Assembly: GCF_900114625.1 (NCBI RefSeq)
Contig: NZ_FOZL01000001.1
Location: 2,480,001-2,544,000, forward strand
Direction of reading: 5' to 3'
Source: Granulicella pectinivorans
Lineage (GTDB): Bacteria; Acidobacteriota; Terriglobia; Terriglobales; Acidobacteriaceae
Length of the DNA: 64,000 nucleotides
Under the pieces are notes generated by a model. That model was not told the DNA's origin, searched no databases, and saw only the letters and a list, made by a program, of their open reading frames with translations. The position numbers were made by a program, and so were the translations under genes. Positions within the stretch are counted from its first letter, which is position 1. Every line of letters begins with the position of its first letter. Positions 1 through 7,159 of the stretch are shown here, in pieces.

Positions 1-399
1 TCGATGGAGCAGGAGTATATCCAGCGGGTGATCGGAGCTGGTGCGAAGGGGTACCTGACGCATACCGCGCGGGAGGGTGAGATCCGAATGGCGCTCGATA
101 TCGTGAACGACGGTTCGGTCTGGGCTCCCCGGAAGGTACTGGCGCGTCTGCTGGATTCCACGAGCGACAACGGGATTCGGGGTTCGGACCAGGTGAAGTT
201 TACGGCGCGAGAGGTGGAAGTGCTGCGGTACCTGGTTACCGGTCTTGGAAATCGCGAGATTGGCGAGGCACTGGGTATCGACGAAAAAACGGTGAAGGCT
301 CACATTAGTCGTCTGATGCGGAAGGTAAGAGTAACAAACAGAATAGGTTTAACGCTGCACGCGCTCGATTACGACCTCGGCGAAGCTGTTGTCGAATGA
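1..399 (+). CDS. LuxR/NarL-family response regulator, 3' part
   Basis: The reading frame is open at the left window edge, so the true start lies outside. The visible part begins in the last helices of a receiver domain (GAKGYLTHTAREGEIRMAL, typical of NarL-type regulators) and continues into a LuxR-type helix-turn-helix. The HTH covers roughly residues 65-125 of the visible part, with the hallmark FTAREVEVLRYLVTGLGNREI followed by IDEKTVKAHISRLMRK. It should be a phosphorylation-controlled DNA-binding protein. The phosphoacceptor Asp and any partner kinase are not in the window. A terminator hairpin follows about 100 bp downstream. Confidence 0.85.
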   Translation, partial: SMEQEYIQRVIGAGAKGYLTHTAREGEIRMALDIVNDGSVWAPRKVLARLLDSTSDNGIRGSDQVKFTAREVEVLRYLVTGLGNREIGEALGIDEKTVKAHISRLMRKVRVTNRIGLTLHALDYDLGEAVVE

Positions 400-425
400 G
401 TAAACATTTTGGTTACTTTAGTCGC

Positions 426-490
426 TAGACCTACGTACTCTTGTGATTCGCCGCGTGAGGATTGAAAGTAGGTCTACGCAACACAGACCT
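426..490 (+). promoter_or_regulatory. two mutually exclusive RNA hairpins upstream of a terminator
   Basis: TAGACCTAC (426-434) is perfectly complementary to GTAGGTCTA (468-476). The 3' arm (AGGTCT, 470-475) can instead pair with AGACCT (485-490), so the two helices exclude each other. A strong terminator follows at 496-551. This arrangement is what an attenuator or a small structured RNA would show. It could also be just the 3' UTR of the preceding regulator gene. Confidence 0.35.
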
Positions 491-495
491 GGGAG

Positions 496-551
496 AGGGG
501 CTGTGAGTCGGTAGAGTGAAAGCTCTATTGCTCACTGCCCCTATTTTTTTG
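496..551 (+). terminator. Rho-independent terminator
   Basis: A long hairpin: AGGGGCTGTGAG (496-507) pairs with CTCACTGCCCCT (531-542) with one mismatch. An inner stem TAGAG/CTCTA (512-516/523-527) lies inside it, and a run of seven T follows (544-550). It would end transcripts from the LuxR gene or a short leader RNA before the Ysc84 gene. Confidence 0.75.
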
Positions 552-688
552 TTTTGACGGTTCTATGAAGTGATTTGTGCGTCCGGTGCAACCGCGCGGG
601 GTGGGTTGCCATCGTACCAAGAGTTAGCGCTGATACTTCGAGCGCTCACGGTTTCTACCGAAAACTCAAGATTCGAAAGGTTATTGCG

Positions 689-1387
689 ATGAGAAAGTTT
701 ACTGGACTGGTGTGTGCGTTGGCGCTTGGAGCCACCTCGATGACGTCGTTTGCAGCCTCCGACCGCGCGAAGCTGGATGAGCGTCTGGCGAATGCTTCGG
801 CTGTGTTGCATGAAGTGATGGCAACCCCGGATAAGGGCATTCCGCAGTCGATTCTTGCCGGCGCTTCGTGCGTTGTGGTGATCCCGAGCTTCAAGAAGGG
901 CGCATTCGTCGTGGGCGGACAGTACGGACAGGGCGTTGCGACCTGCCGCACCGGCCATGGCTGGAGCGCTCCTGTATTCGTGCAGTTGGCGGGCGGAAGC
1001 TTCGGCTTCCAGATCGGCGGACAGTCCACGGATCTGGTTCTGGTCGCGATGAACCAGAACGGACTGCAGGATATGCTGAAGAACAAGTTCAAGATCGGTG
1101 GCGACGCAGCGGCTTCGGCGGGCCCGGTTGGCCGCAATGCGCAGGCTGGTACGGACTGGAAGCTTAATGCTGAGTTCCTGACCTATTCGCGCTCGAAGGG
1201 ACTGTTTGCCGGTATCGATCTGGACGGCACAGTGCTTTCGCAGAATGAGGATGACACCCGCACGATTTACGGCGCGAACGTTCCGTTCAAGGCTGTGCTG
1301 AGCGGTGAGCAGACTCCTCCGCCCGACACGCGCGCCTTTGTGCGGACGGTAGCGAAGTACTTCGTTATCTCCAAGGACGCGCAGTAA
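689..1387 (+). CDS. Secreted Ysc84/SYLF-domain lipid-binding protein
   Basis: 232 residues with a Sec signal peptide (MRKFTGLVCALALGATSMTSFA, cut near residue 22), then a SYLF (Ysc84, formerly DUF500) domain over nearly the whole mature part. Family signatures are the IPQSILAGASCVVVIPSFKKG start, the glycine-rich GGQYGQGVATCR strand, and SFGFQIGGQSTDLVLVAMN with GIDLDGTVLSQNEDD. Known members bind lipids, in bacteria probably in the periplasm or outer membrane. ATG 689 is chosen because GAAAGG lies 8 bp upstream and the signal peptide starts there; the upstream in-frame extension to 575 has no signal-like content. Single gene with a terminator after it. Confidence 0.88.
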   Translation: MRKFTGLVCALALGATSMTSFAASDRAKLDERLANASAVLHEVMATPDKGIPQSILAGASCVVVIPSFKKGAFVVGGQYGQGVATCRTGHGWSAPVFVQLAGGSFGFQIGGQSTDLVLVAMNQNGLQDMLKNKFKIGGDAAASAGPVGRNAQAGTDWKLNAEFLTYSRSKGLFAGIDLDGTVLSQNEDDTRTIYGANVPFKAVLSGEQTPPPDTRAFVRTVAKYFVISKDAQ

Positions 1388-1410
1388 AGGCAGAGCGTTT
1401 CAAGCATAGA

Positions 1411-1440
1411 CGGGGCGGCCTTCGGGTCGCCCCGTTTTGT
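1411..1440 (+). terminator. Rho-independent terminator
   Basis: GC-rich hairpin with arms 1411-1420 and 1425-1434 closing a TTCG tetraloop, followed by TTTTGTTTT. It ends the Ysc84 transcript. Confidence 0.85.
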
Positions 1441-1466
1441 TTTGGTGAGACGGTTACACTGGGAGG

Positions 1467-2405
1467 GTGAGTTCCGGCGCGAGCACGTCCTCCATTCCGT
1501 GGCAGCAAAAGCTGGAGTTTATGGCGCTGCGCGGGTTTGTCGGTGTACTTGGCGGACTGCCGCGCGGTGTGGCAAGGCAGTTAGGTGCGGGGATTGGTTG
1601 GGTGGCGTACAAGGCTCTGGGGCGGCTGCGGCGGGTGGGCCAGCAGAATCTGGCGATGGCGCTTCCGGAAAAGACAGACGAGGAACGCGAGGCGATTCTG
1701 CAGCGCGTATACAGGAATCTTGGATACCAGATCGCGGAGTTTTGCCAGATGGCTGGGTACTCGCAGGCGGAGGCCAGCAGCTTCATCTCGTATGACGGAT
1801 TTGAGCATTTCAGCGCGGCGATGGCCAGAGGGAAGGGTGTTTTTGTCCTGACCGGGCACCTGGGGGCTTGGGAGCTATCGAGTTTTTACCACTCACTGAT
1901 GGGCCATCCGATGGATATGGTGATCCGGCGGCTGGATAATCCGCTTGTGGATACGTATGTGAACCGGATTCGGTGTCTATATGGGAACCGGGTGCTCCAT
2001 AAGGACGATTTTGCGCGTGGATTGATTGCGTCGATGAGAGCGGGGCGGGCGGTGGGGGTGTTGATGGACACGAACATGACGCCACCGCAGGGAGTGTTTG
2101 TGCCGTTTTTTGGGCAACTGGCATGTACGGCTTCTGGCGTGGCGCGGGTGGTACAGAAGACGGGGGCGGCGGTTTTGCCGGGTTTTTTGCTTTGGCAGGA
2201 GACGGAAAGGAAGTACAGGCTGGTCTTCGGTAAGGAACTTGCGGTGGTCTCGACGGGCAATGCTGAGGCAGACGCACTGTCGAATACGGCTCAGTTTACG
2301 GCGGTGCTCGAGGAGTACATTCGGCGGTATCCGGATCAGTGGTTATGGATGCATCGGCGCTGGAAGACCAGACCTGAGGGTGAGAAGGGAATCTATACGC
2401 GATGA
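1467..2405 (+). CDS. LpxL/HtrB-like lipid A acyltransferase
   Basis: About 312 residues of the lysophospholipid/KDO-lipid A acyltransferase family, which transfers secondary acyl chains to lipid A at the inner membrane. The catalytic HX4E motif is TGHLGAWE (His131, Glu136). Downstream are the family blocks VGVLMDTNMTPPQGVFVPFFG and QWLWMHRRWKTRP near the C-terminus. The GTG start at 1467 is the longest choice but the purines before it sit too close to act as a normal RBS. ATG 1521, with GGAG just upstream, is an alternative that would remove 18 residues. It overlaps the LpxD-like gene by 4 bp (ATGA), so the two are probably translationally coupled. Confidence 0.85.
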   Translation: MSSGASTSSIPWQQKLEFMALRGFVGVLGGLPRGVARQLGAGIGWVAYKALGRLRRVGQQNLAMALPEKTDEEREAILQRVYRNLGYQIAEFCQMAGYSQAEASSFISYDGFEHFSAAMARGKGVFVLTGHLGAWELSSFYHSLMGHPMDMVIRRLDNPLVDTYVNRIRCLYGNRVLHKDDFARGLIASMRAGRAVGVLMDTNMTPPQGVFVPFFGQLACTASGVARVVQKTGAAVLPGFLLWQETERKYRLVFGKELAVVSTGNAEADALSNTAQFTAVLEEYIRRYPDQWLWMHRRWKTRPEGEKGIYTR

Positions 2406-3268
2406 GGCTTGAGCATCTTTTACCTGGCTGGGAGTTGGGAGCGGTGGGTGGTGCGGAGATTCGGCGGGTTTCGGGGCTGCGCGATGCGGACCGGGAGTCA
2501 CTGGTGTTTGCCACCGATACGGAGACGCTGACGGAGGCGTTGGAGTCGGCGGCGGGGGCGATTCTGGCCGCGTCGAAGCTGACGGAGAAGTTTGGCGACC
2601 AGTTGATTGCAGAGCGGGTGGCCTTTGTGCGGGATCCGCGACTGGCGTTTTCGCTGGCGGCGAAGGAGCTTCGTGGATTGGGTGGGCCGTCGATTCATCC
2701 GACGGCGGTGATCTCCGAGGGGGTGGTGATGGGGGCGGATCATCAGATCGGGCCACATGTGACGCTCTATCCCGGGGTGACGATTGGCGATCGCGTGGTG
2801 ATCCAGGCGGGTGCCGTGATTGGGTCTACGGGATTCGGGTATGCGCGGGACCGGGATGGGAAGTACACGCTTTTCCCGCAGCAGGGGACCGTTGTGATTG
2901 AAGACGACGTGGAGATTGGGGCCAATACGACGATCGACCGGGGCGCCTTGGGGGAGACGCGGATTGGGGCGGGGACGAAGATCGATAATCTGGTGCATAT
3001 TGGGCACAACTGCGTCATTGGGAAGAACGTCATTATTGCGGCGCAGACCGGGATTTCGGGGTCGAGCGTGGTGGAGGATGGCGCGATTCTGGGCGGACAG
3101 GTAGGGATTGGCGAACATGCGACGGTCGGCGCCGGGGTTATTCTGGGCGGCGGTGCCGGCGTGTTGACCAATAAGAAGATGACCGGCCCGGGGCAGGTGT
3201 TTTGGGGAAGGCCGGCTCGACCGCTGAAGGAGTATCTGCGGGACCTGGCGCGGTTGCGGAAGGGGTAG
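2402..3268 (+). CDS. lpxD: LpxD-like UDP-3-O-acylglucosamine N-acyltransferase
   Basis: 288 residues dominated by a left-handed beta-helix made of hexapeptide repeats from about residue 98, such as IHPTAVISEGVVMGA. The block HIGHNCVIG contains His202, which aligns with the catalytic His of E. coli LpxD. The N-terminal domain (about 95 residues) is shorter than usual; LpxD is normally about 340 residues, and the C-terminal helical extension is also short. The reaction is transfer of a 3-hydroxyacyl chain from ACP to the UDP-glucosamine intermediate of lipid A synthesis. It sits in an overlapping cluster with the LpxL-like gene. Some acidobacterial genomes carry several LpxD paralogues, so this could be a paralogue rather than the main enzyme. 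Confidence 0.85.
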   Translation: MRLEHLLPGWELGAVGGAEIRRVSGLRDADRESLVFATDTETLTEALESAAGAILAASKLTEKFGDQLIAERVAFVRDPRLAFSLAAKELRGLGGPSIHPTAVISEGVVMGADHQIGPHVTLYPGVTIGDRVVIQAGAVIGSTGFGYARDRDGKYTLFPQQGTVVIEDDVEIGANTTIDRGALGETRIGAGTKIDNLVHIGHNCVIGKNVIIAAQTGISGSSVVEDGAILGGQVGIGEHATVGAGVILGGGAGVLTNKKMTGPGQVFWGRPARPLKEYLRDLARLRKG

Positions 3269-3270
3269 CG

Positions 3271-3891
3271 ATGGCGATCGTGGTGATCGGCGGGCATACC
3301 CGGAATATCGGGAAGACGAGCGTGATGGCCGGTTTGATCGCCGGGACGCTGGAGATGGGGTGGACCGCGTTCAAGATTACCCAGTTTGGGCATGGCGTCT
3401 GCTCGGCCAATGGAGAGCCGTGCGACTGCGAGACGGACGAGCACACGATTGCGATCAGCGAGGAGAGGGAACGGGGGAGTGGGACGGACTCTTCGCGGTA
3501 CCTGGATGCGGGGGCGGTGCGGTCGTTCTGGGTGAGGACACGGCAGGGACAACTGTCGGAGGCGATGCCTCGTTTGCGGAAAGAGTTGGAACGCGCGGGG
3601 AATGCGGTGATCGAGTCAAATTCGGTGCTTCGGTTCCTACGGCCGGATCTCTATGTTGCGGTGCTGGATCCGGCGGTGGCGGATTTTAAGGAATCGGCGA
3701 AGAGGTATCTGGACAGGGCGGATGCGGTGCTGGTGCCGGACGGGGTGATCGGGCGACCAGCCTGGGATGGGGTTTCGCTGAAGCTTGTGGAGGGAACGCC
3801 GGTGTTTGCGATGCGAGCTCCGGAGTATTGCCCGGAGGAGTTTCTGGAGTTTGCGAGGGAACGACTGTTGGGAAGTTCAGCGGCTCGATAA
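3271..3891 (+). CDS. MobB-like P-loop NTPase of unknown role
   Basis: 206 residues. The N-terminus has a Walker A loop GGHTRNIGKTS (Gly7-Ser17) in the arrangement seen in MobB and related P-loop GTPases/ATPases. Later segments (VIESNSVLRFLRPDLYVAVLDP, ADAVLVPDG) follow the same fold. Several cysteines cluster near residue 45-60 (CSANGEPCDC). ATG 3271 starts 2 bp after the LpxD stop and is preceded by GGAAGGGG, so this start is better than the in-frame extension inside lpxD. It may be co-transcribed with the lipid A genes, but a function in that pathway is only suggested by position. No molybdopterin gene is adjacent. Confidence 0.7.
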   Translation: MAIVVIGGHTRNIGKTSVMAGLIAGTLEMGWTAFKITQFGHGVCSANGEPCDCETDEHTIAISEERERGSGTDSSRYLDAGAVRSFWVRTRQGQLSEAMPRLRKELERAGNAVIESNSVLRFLRPDLYVAVLDPAVADFKESAKRYLDRADAVLVPDGVIGRPAWDGVSLKLVEGTPVFAMRAPEYCPEEFLEFARERLLGSSAAR

Positions 3892-3924
3892 AAAAAACCC
3901 ACATCTCAGAAACAAGATGTGGGG
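3890..3924 (-). terminator. Terminator between convergent genes
   Basis: CCCACATCT (3898-3906) pairs with AGATGTGGG (3915-3923). Read on the minus strand the hairpin is followed by seven T (complement of 3891-3897), so it fits the ferritin-like gene best. It may also stop the plus-strand lipid A cluster. Confidence 0.8.
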
Positions 3925-3950
3925 TGCCCGGTTTTGTGGCTGGTTTGGGT

Positions 3951-4961
3951 TTAGGAGAAGAGGCCGTTGAGGCCATTGGGGAAGAAGACGCCGGTGGCTT
4001 TGGTGCCGGTTGTGGTCGCTCCTCCGCCGGTGACGATGTTGAGCACCTGGGTGGTGTTGCGACCGAAGGCGATGACGTTGGTCTGGTCGGCGTCCACCAG
4101 GACCGAGGCGCTAACGGAGGTGCCGCCGAGCGAAAAGGTATTGGTGGAAGAGAGACCGTAGTCGTCGGGGCTGGGTGCAGTTGCCAGCGCAGCCTTCGAG
4201 AGGGCAGCGCGGGTGGCCGAGATCTTCTGCGTGTAAGTGAGATAGCCGGCTGTGTTGGTTGGGTCGAGGGCGTAGATCGTGGAGCGGACCAGACCGGCGT
4301 GGTAGGCCTCGACGGCGAGGATGCCGGCTGCAGCCTGCAGGTAGGTCTTGCCGGTGGTGGTGGTGCTGATCAAGGGAGCCGCGCCCTTGTAGGCGGTGAC
4401 ACCAACGTCTTCGAAGATGTAGGCGCCGACGAGGAAGTTTGCGTCGGAGGCGAAGGGATCGAACGCCGCGCCGATTCCAGCCGCCGAGGCCAGCGTGTTG
4501 AAGCTGGTCATCAGGTCGATCTGGGGCTGCGCGACGGCTGCCGAGCCGAGTGCCGAGCGGAGGAAGGCTACGTGCTTACCTTCTTCGATGGCGGTCTCCG
4601 TTGCGTAGGCGGCAACGGCCGGGAGGGCGAAGGGAACCTTGGTGGAGGTGCTCTTGTAGACGACGGTTCCCTGGGTGCCGACGCCGGTGATGCCGAGCGT
4701 GGTGCCGCCGGCTCCGGTGGCGATGGAGTTCGGTGCGGAGATGGTGCAGCCGAACGCCGCGAGGTAGTAGAAGTTCGCCTCCAGGTATTCGAGGTTGAGG
4801 GCGAAGTTGAGGATGTCCGCGTCGGTGTAGGACGAGACGGTGCTGGCTGCGTTGGCGATGGAGGGCATCGCGAGGGCAGCCATGGCTGCGCCGCCGCCGA
4901 TGAGCAGGCTGCGCCGGCTGGCGATGATGTTGTCGAGGATTTTGGTCTCTGTAGTAGCCAT
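3951..4961 (-). CDS. Tat-exported ferritin-like protein (copy 1)
   Basis: 336 residues. The N-terminus carries a twin-arginine signal (SRRSLLIGGGAAMAALA, Arg16-Arg17) with a likely cleavage after ANA near residue 38. The mature part is a ferritin-like four-helix domain of the Ferritin_2 (desiccation-related) type. It contains the helix DADILNFALNLEYLEANFYYLAAFG and a second helix with ETAIEEGKHVAFLRSALG, which provide Glu and His residues suited to a di-metal centre. Later come FLVGAYIFEDVGVTAYKGAAPL and AAAGILAVEAYHAGLVRS. The C-terminus ends in GVFFPNGLNGLF. The metal and substrate are unknown. It lies 14 bp after a close paralogue and they very likely form one operon. Confidence 0.85.
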   Translation of the reverse strand: MATTETKILDNIIASRRSLLIGGGAAMAALAMPSIANAASTVSSYTDADILNFALNLEYLEANFYYLAAFGCTISAPNSIATGAGGTTLGITGVGTQGTVVYKSTSTKVPFALPAVAAYATETAIEEGKHVAFLRSALGSAAVAQPQIDLMTSFNTLASAAGIGAAFDPFASDANFLVGAYIFEDVGVTAYKGAAPLISTTTTGKTYLQAAAGILAVEAYHAGLVRSTIYALDPTNTAGYLTYTQKISATRAALSKAALATAPSPDDYGLSSTNTFSLGGTSVSASVLVDADQTNVIAFGRNTTQVLNIVTGGGATTTGTKATGVFFPNGLNGLFS

Positions 4962-4975
4962 GTCGGTGTTTGTCC

Positions 4976-5971
4976 TTAGCTCAGGGTTGCGGTGATGTTG
5001 CCGTTGAGTCCGCTGGGGAAGAAGCCGCCAGCCTTGACGCCAGCCGCAGGGGTGGTGGAGCCTGCGGTGTTCGAGAAGGTGCCGTAGACGATGTGCAGAA
5101 CCTGATCCGTCGTGCGGTGGTAGGCGATGGCGTTGGTGGAATCTGCCGCGACGATGGAGCTGCCGGAGACCACCGAGGTGGAGGAGTTGGTGCCAGTGGG
5201 GATGACCAGAGCGGTCTCGTTGCCGCCGCCGAGCTGCCCGCGCAGGGTGGAGACCTTGTTGGCGTAGCCGAAGTAGGGGTACGCGGTGGAGCCCTGGGCG
5301 ATGACGTTTGCGGTGAGGGCGGTGCGGACGTAGGCGGCGTGGTATGCCTCGACGGCCATGATGCCTGCTGCTGCGGCGAGATAGCCTGCGGTGATCCCTG
5401 CCGAGGAGATGAGCGGGGCTGCGCCGTTGTAGGCGGTAACTCCTACGTCTTCGAAGATGAAGGCGCCGACGAGGAAGGCATCCCAGCTGGCGAAGGGGTT
5501 GAAGGTGCTGGCGATTCCGGCTGCGCTGGCGAGTGCATTGAAGGAATTGGTGAGGTCGATGTTGGGACGGCTCACCGCAGAGGCACCGAGCGCCGAGCGG
5601 AGGAAGAGCACGTGCTGCTGCTCGTCGAAGGCGATCTCGTTGAGGATGTTCTGCTGGGTGGAGGTGAGGCCCGGGACCTTGGCGCCACCGGTGACGACGG
5701 TGGTGGCTCCTCCGACGTTGGTGGAGGACAACCCGACGCCAGTGGCAGCCCGGAGGTAGAACTCGGCCTCAAGGTATTCGAGATTGAGAGCGAAGTTGAG
5801 GATGTCCGTGTCGGTGTAGGCCGTCGTCGTGGGAGTGGTGACGGTGGTGGTGGTGGAGCCCTGGTCCGAGCAGCCGGAGAGGAGCGCGGCTGCGCCGAGA
5901 CTTGCGCCTGCACCGGCGAGGAAGTTCCGCCGTGAGCGTCGTTTGTCGAGAATAGTTTCGAGAGGATTCAC
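4976..5971 (-). CDS. Tat-exported ferritin-like lipoprotein (copy 2)
   Basis: 331 residues, paralogous to the downstream copy. It shares DTDILNFALNLEYLEAEFYLRAATG, the Glu/His helix EIAFDEQQHVLFLRSALGAS, FIFEDVGVTAYNGAAPL, GIMAVEAYHAAYVR and the C-terminal GGFFPSGLNG. It differs in export: RRSRRNFLAGAG is followed by a lipobox LLSGC with Cys34, then a Thr-rich spacer, so this copy should be membrane anchored while the other is free. GTG start at 5971 with GGAG 9 bp upstream. First gene of the pair. Confidence 0.85.
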   Translation of the reverse strand: MNPLETILDKRRSRRNFLAGAGASLGAAALLSGCSDQGSTTTTVTTPTTTAYTDTDILNFALNLEYLEAEFYLRAATGVGLSSTNVGGATTVVTGGAKVPGLTSTQQNILNEIAFDEQQHVLFLRSALGASAVSRPNIDLTNSFNALASAAGIASTFNPFASWDAFLVGAFIFEDVGVTAYNGAAPLISSAGITAGYLAAAAGIMAVEAYHAAYVRTALTANVIAQGSTAYPYFGYANKVSTLRGQLGGGNETALVIPTGTNSSTSVVSGSSIVAADSTNAIAYHRTTDQVLHIVYGTFSNTAGSTTPAAGVKAGGFFPSGLNGNITATLS

Positions 5972-6374
5972 TGGATTGATCTCCGGATCTTACTGGTTAG
6001 GGTTGATCGGACGGGATCGTGCTCCCGTCGTTGCTACTGGTTTGAGATACGGAGTCGCAGCCTCGTTGGATTGCCCGCAATGGCAAGTTAAGTAACTTGT
6101 TTACAGCACTTACAATGTTTTAGTGAAGTGTTGGATTAGGGTATGGGATCCCGCGAAAGCCACATTTGGGTTTTCGTTTTCGCATCTGCCGGGGAGCAGA
6201 GCGCGCGTCGAGCGCAGAGATATCCAGGGCCTTTCTAAGCCCGATGTGTCGTGCGCTTACAGGCTCCGACGCTTGTTGTACGAAGAGCGGCGGGGAGCAG
6301 ATTGGGGTGCTGGGAGTGGGAGAGAGGGGATTGTGGCGATTTGTTGATGGGGCTAAGTAAGTTTGATTAAGTCG
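5972..6374. other. Intergenic region upstream of the ferritin-like pair
   Basis: About 400 bp without a convincing gene. Short open frames here lack family resemblance and ribosome sites. It should hold the minus-strand promoter of the ferritin-like operon. The only clear element is the palindrome at 6084-6099. No terminator with a T-run was seen after bshB1. Confidence 0.5.
6084..6099. promoter_or_regulatory. 16-bp perfect palindrome, possible operator
   Basis: CAAGTTA, AG, TAACTTG: a perfect inverted repeat with 7-bp arms, about 115 bp upstream of the first ferritin-like start codon. The shape suits a dimeric regulator, but none can be named. Confidence 0.35.
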
Positions 6375-7082
6375 TTAGATGGACTGTACGGGAAGGGCCA
6401 TGAGGTCGGAAGCAAGGGCGACTTCCTTCTGGACGAAGGGCTCGGCGTAGCGGACGCCGGCCAGGAGACCGTAGTGGCGCGCGGAGGCGAAGGTGCGCTC
6501 GCGGATCTCTTCTTCCGGGACGAAGAGGCCTCCACCCTGGGGCTGGGTGGTGTACTGGGAGCGGTAGGCCAAGAGCGAAGCGAGACGCGTCTCCATGTGG
6601 GGCGTGATGTCCACGACAAAGGTAGGGCGGACATCGGCGTAGAGGGAGGCGTAGAGGATCTTGTAGGGGCGATGGGGGGCGCCGGGAAGATCGAGTTTGG
6701 AGAGACCGGAGACGAAGCAGGATTCGTAGCCGAGGGTGGCGGAGGTGTAGTGATCTGGATGGCGGCCCTGCCAGTACGGGAGGATGACGACGCGGGGGCG
6801 AAGGCGACGGAGGACGGCGGCGATCTTGAGGCGGTTCTCGAGGGTGTTCTGGACGTTGCCATCGGGGAGGTCGAGTGCTTCGCGGTGATAGACGCCGAGG
6901 ATGCGGGCGGCTTCGTTAGCCTCCGCCTCGCGCTCGGCGGCGGTTCCGCGGGTGCCGGATTCGCCGCGGGTGAGGTCGAGGATGCCGGTCTTCCAGCCCA
7001 GGGCGCGCTGGACGAGGAGGGTTCCGCCGCAGGTCTGTTCGACGTCGTCACGGTGGGCGGCGATGGCTAAGACATCCAGCAT
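6375..7082 (-). CDS. bshB1: Bacillithiol biosynthesis deacetylase BshB1
   Basis: 235 residues of the PIG-L/LmbE zinc deacetylase family. The N-terminal motif AAHRDDVE supplies metal ligands His10 and Asp13. GRHPDHY near residues 107-112 supplies His111 and the catalytic neighbourhood, and a conserved Tyr-rich end (RHYGLLAGVRYAEPF) follows. In the family this enzyme removes the acetyl group from N-acetylglucosaminyl-malate during synthesis of the low-molecular-weight thiol bacillithiol in the cytoplasm. Length and the opening MLDVLAIAAH match BshB1. bshA and bshC are not in the window. Confidence 0.9.
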   Translation of the reverse strand: MLDVLAIAAHRDDVEQTCGGTLLVQRALGWKTGILDLTRGESGTRGTAAEREAEANEAARILGVYHREALDLPDGNVQNTLENRLKIAAVLRRLRPRVVILPYWQGRHPDHYTSATLGYESCFVSGLSKLDLPGAPHRPYKILYASLYADVRPTFVVDITPHMETRLASLLAYRSQYTTQPQGGGLFVPEEEIRERTFASARHYGLLAGVRYAEPFVQKEVALASDLMALPVQSI

Positions 7083-7100
7083 GAATACCCCTCAAAGTGA

Positions 7101-7136
7101 AAACCTGGGACCCCGACTGTGCGGTGTCCCAGGTTT
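7101..7136 (-). terminator. Terminator downstream of the lipoprotein gene
   Basis: AAACCTGGGAC (7101-7111) pairs with GTCCCAGGTTT (7126-7136), an 11-bp perfect stem. It lies between the end of the lipoprotein gene (7160) and the start of bshB1 (7082), so it should separate these two minus-strand units. Confidence 0.7.
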
Positions 7137-7159
7137 CTATTTTGTCGAATGTGCTGCAG

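Noticed and set aside
3828..5935. Long plus-strand frames of 383 and 321 codons opposite the ferritin-like genes
   Set aside because: They are antisense to two clearly coding paralogues, have Gly/Glu/Asp-biased composition and no family resemblance.
7046..7061. AAHRDDVE in BshB1 as an unusual active site (AHPDD in many PIG-L enzymes)
   Set aside because: BshB1 proteins vary at this position and the metal ligands His and Asp are kept, so it is not a sign of lost activity.
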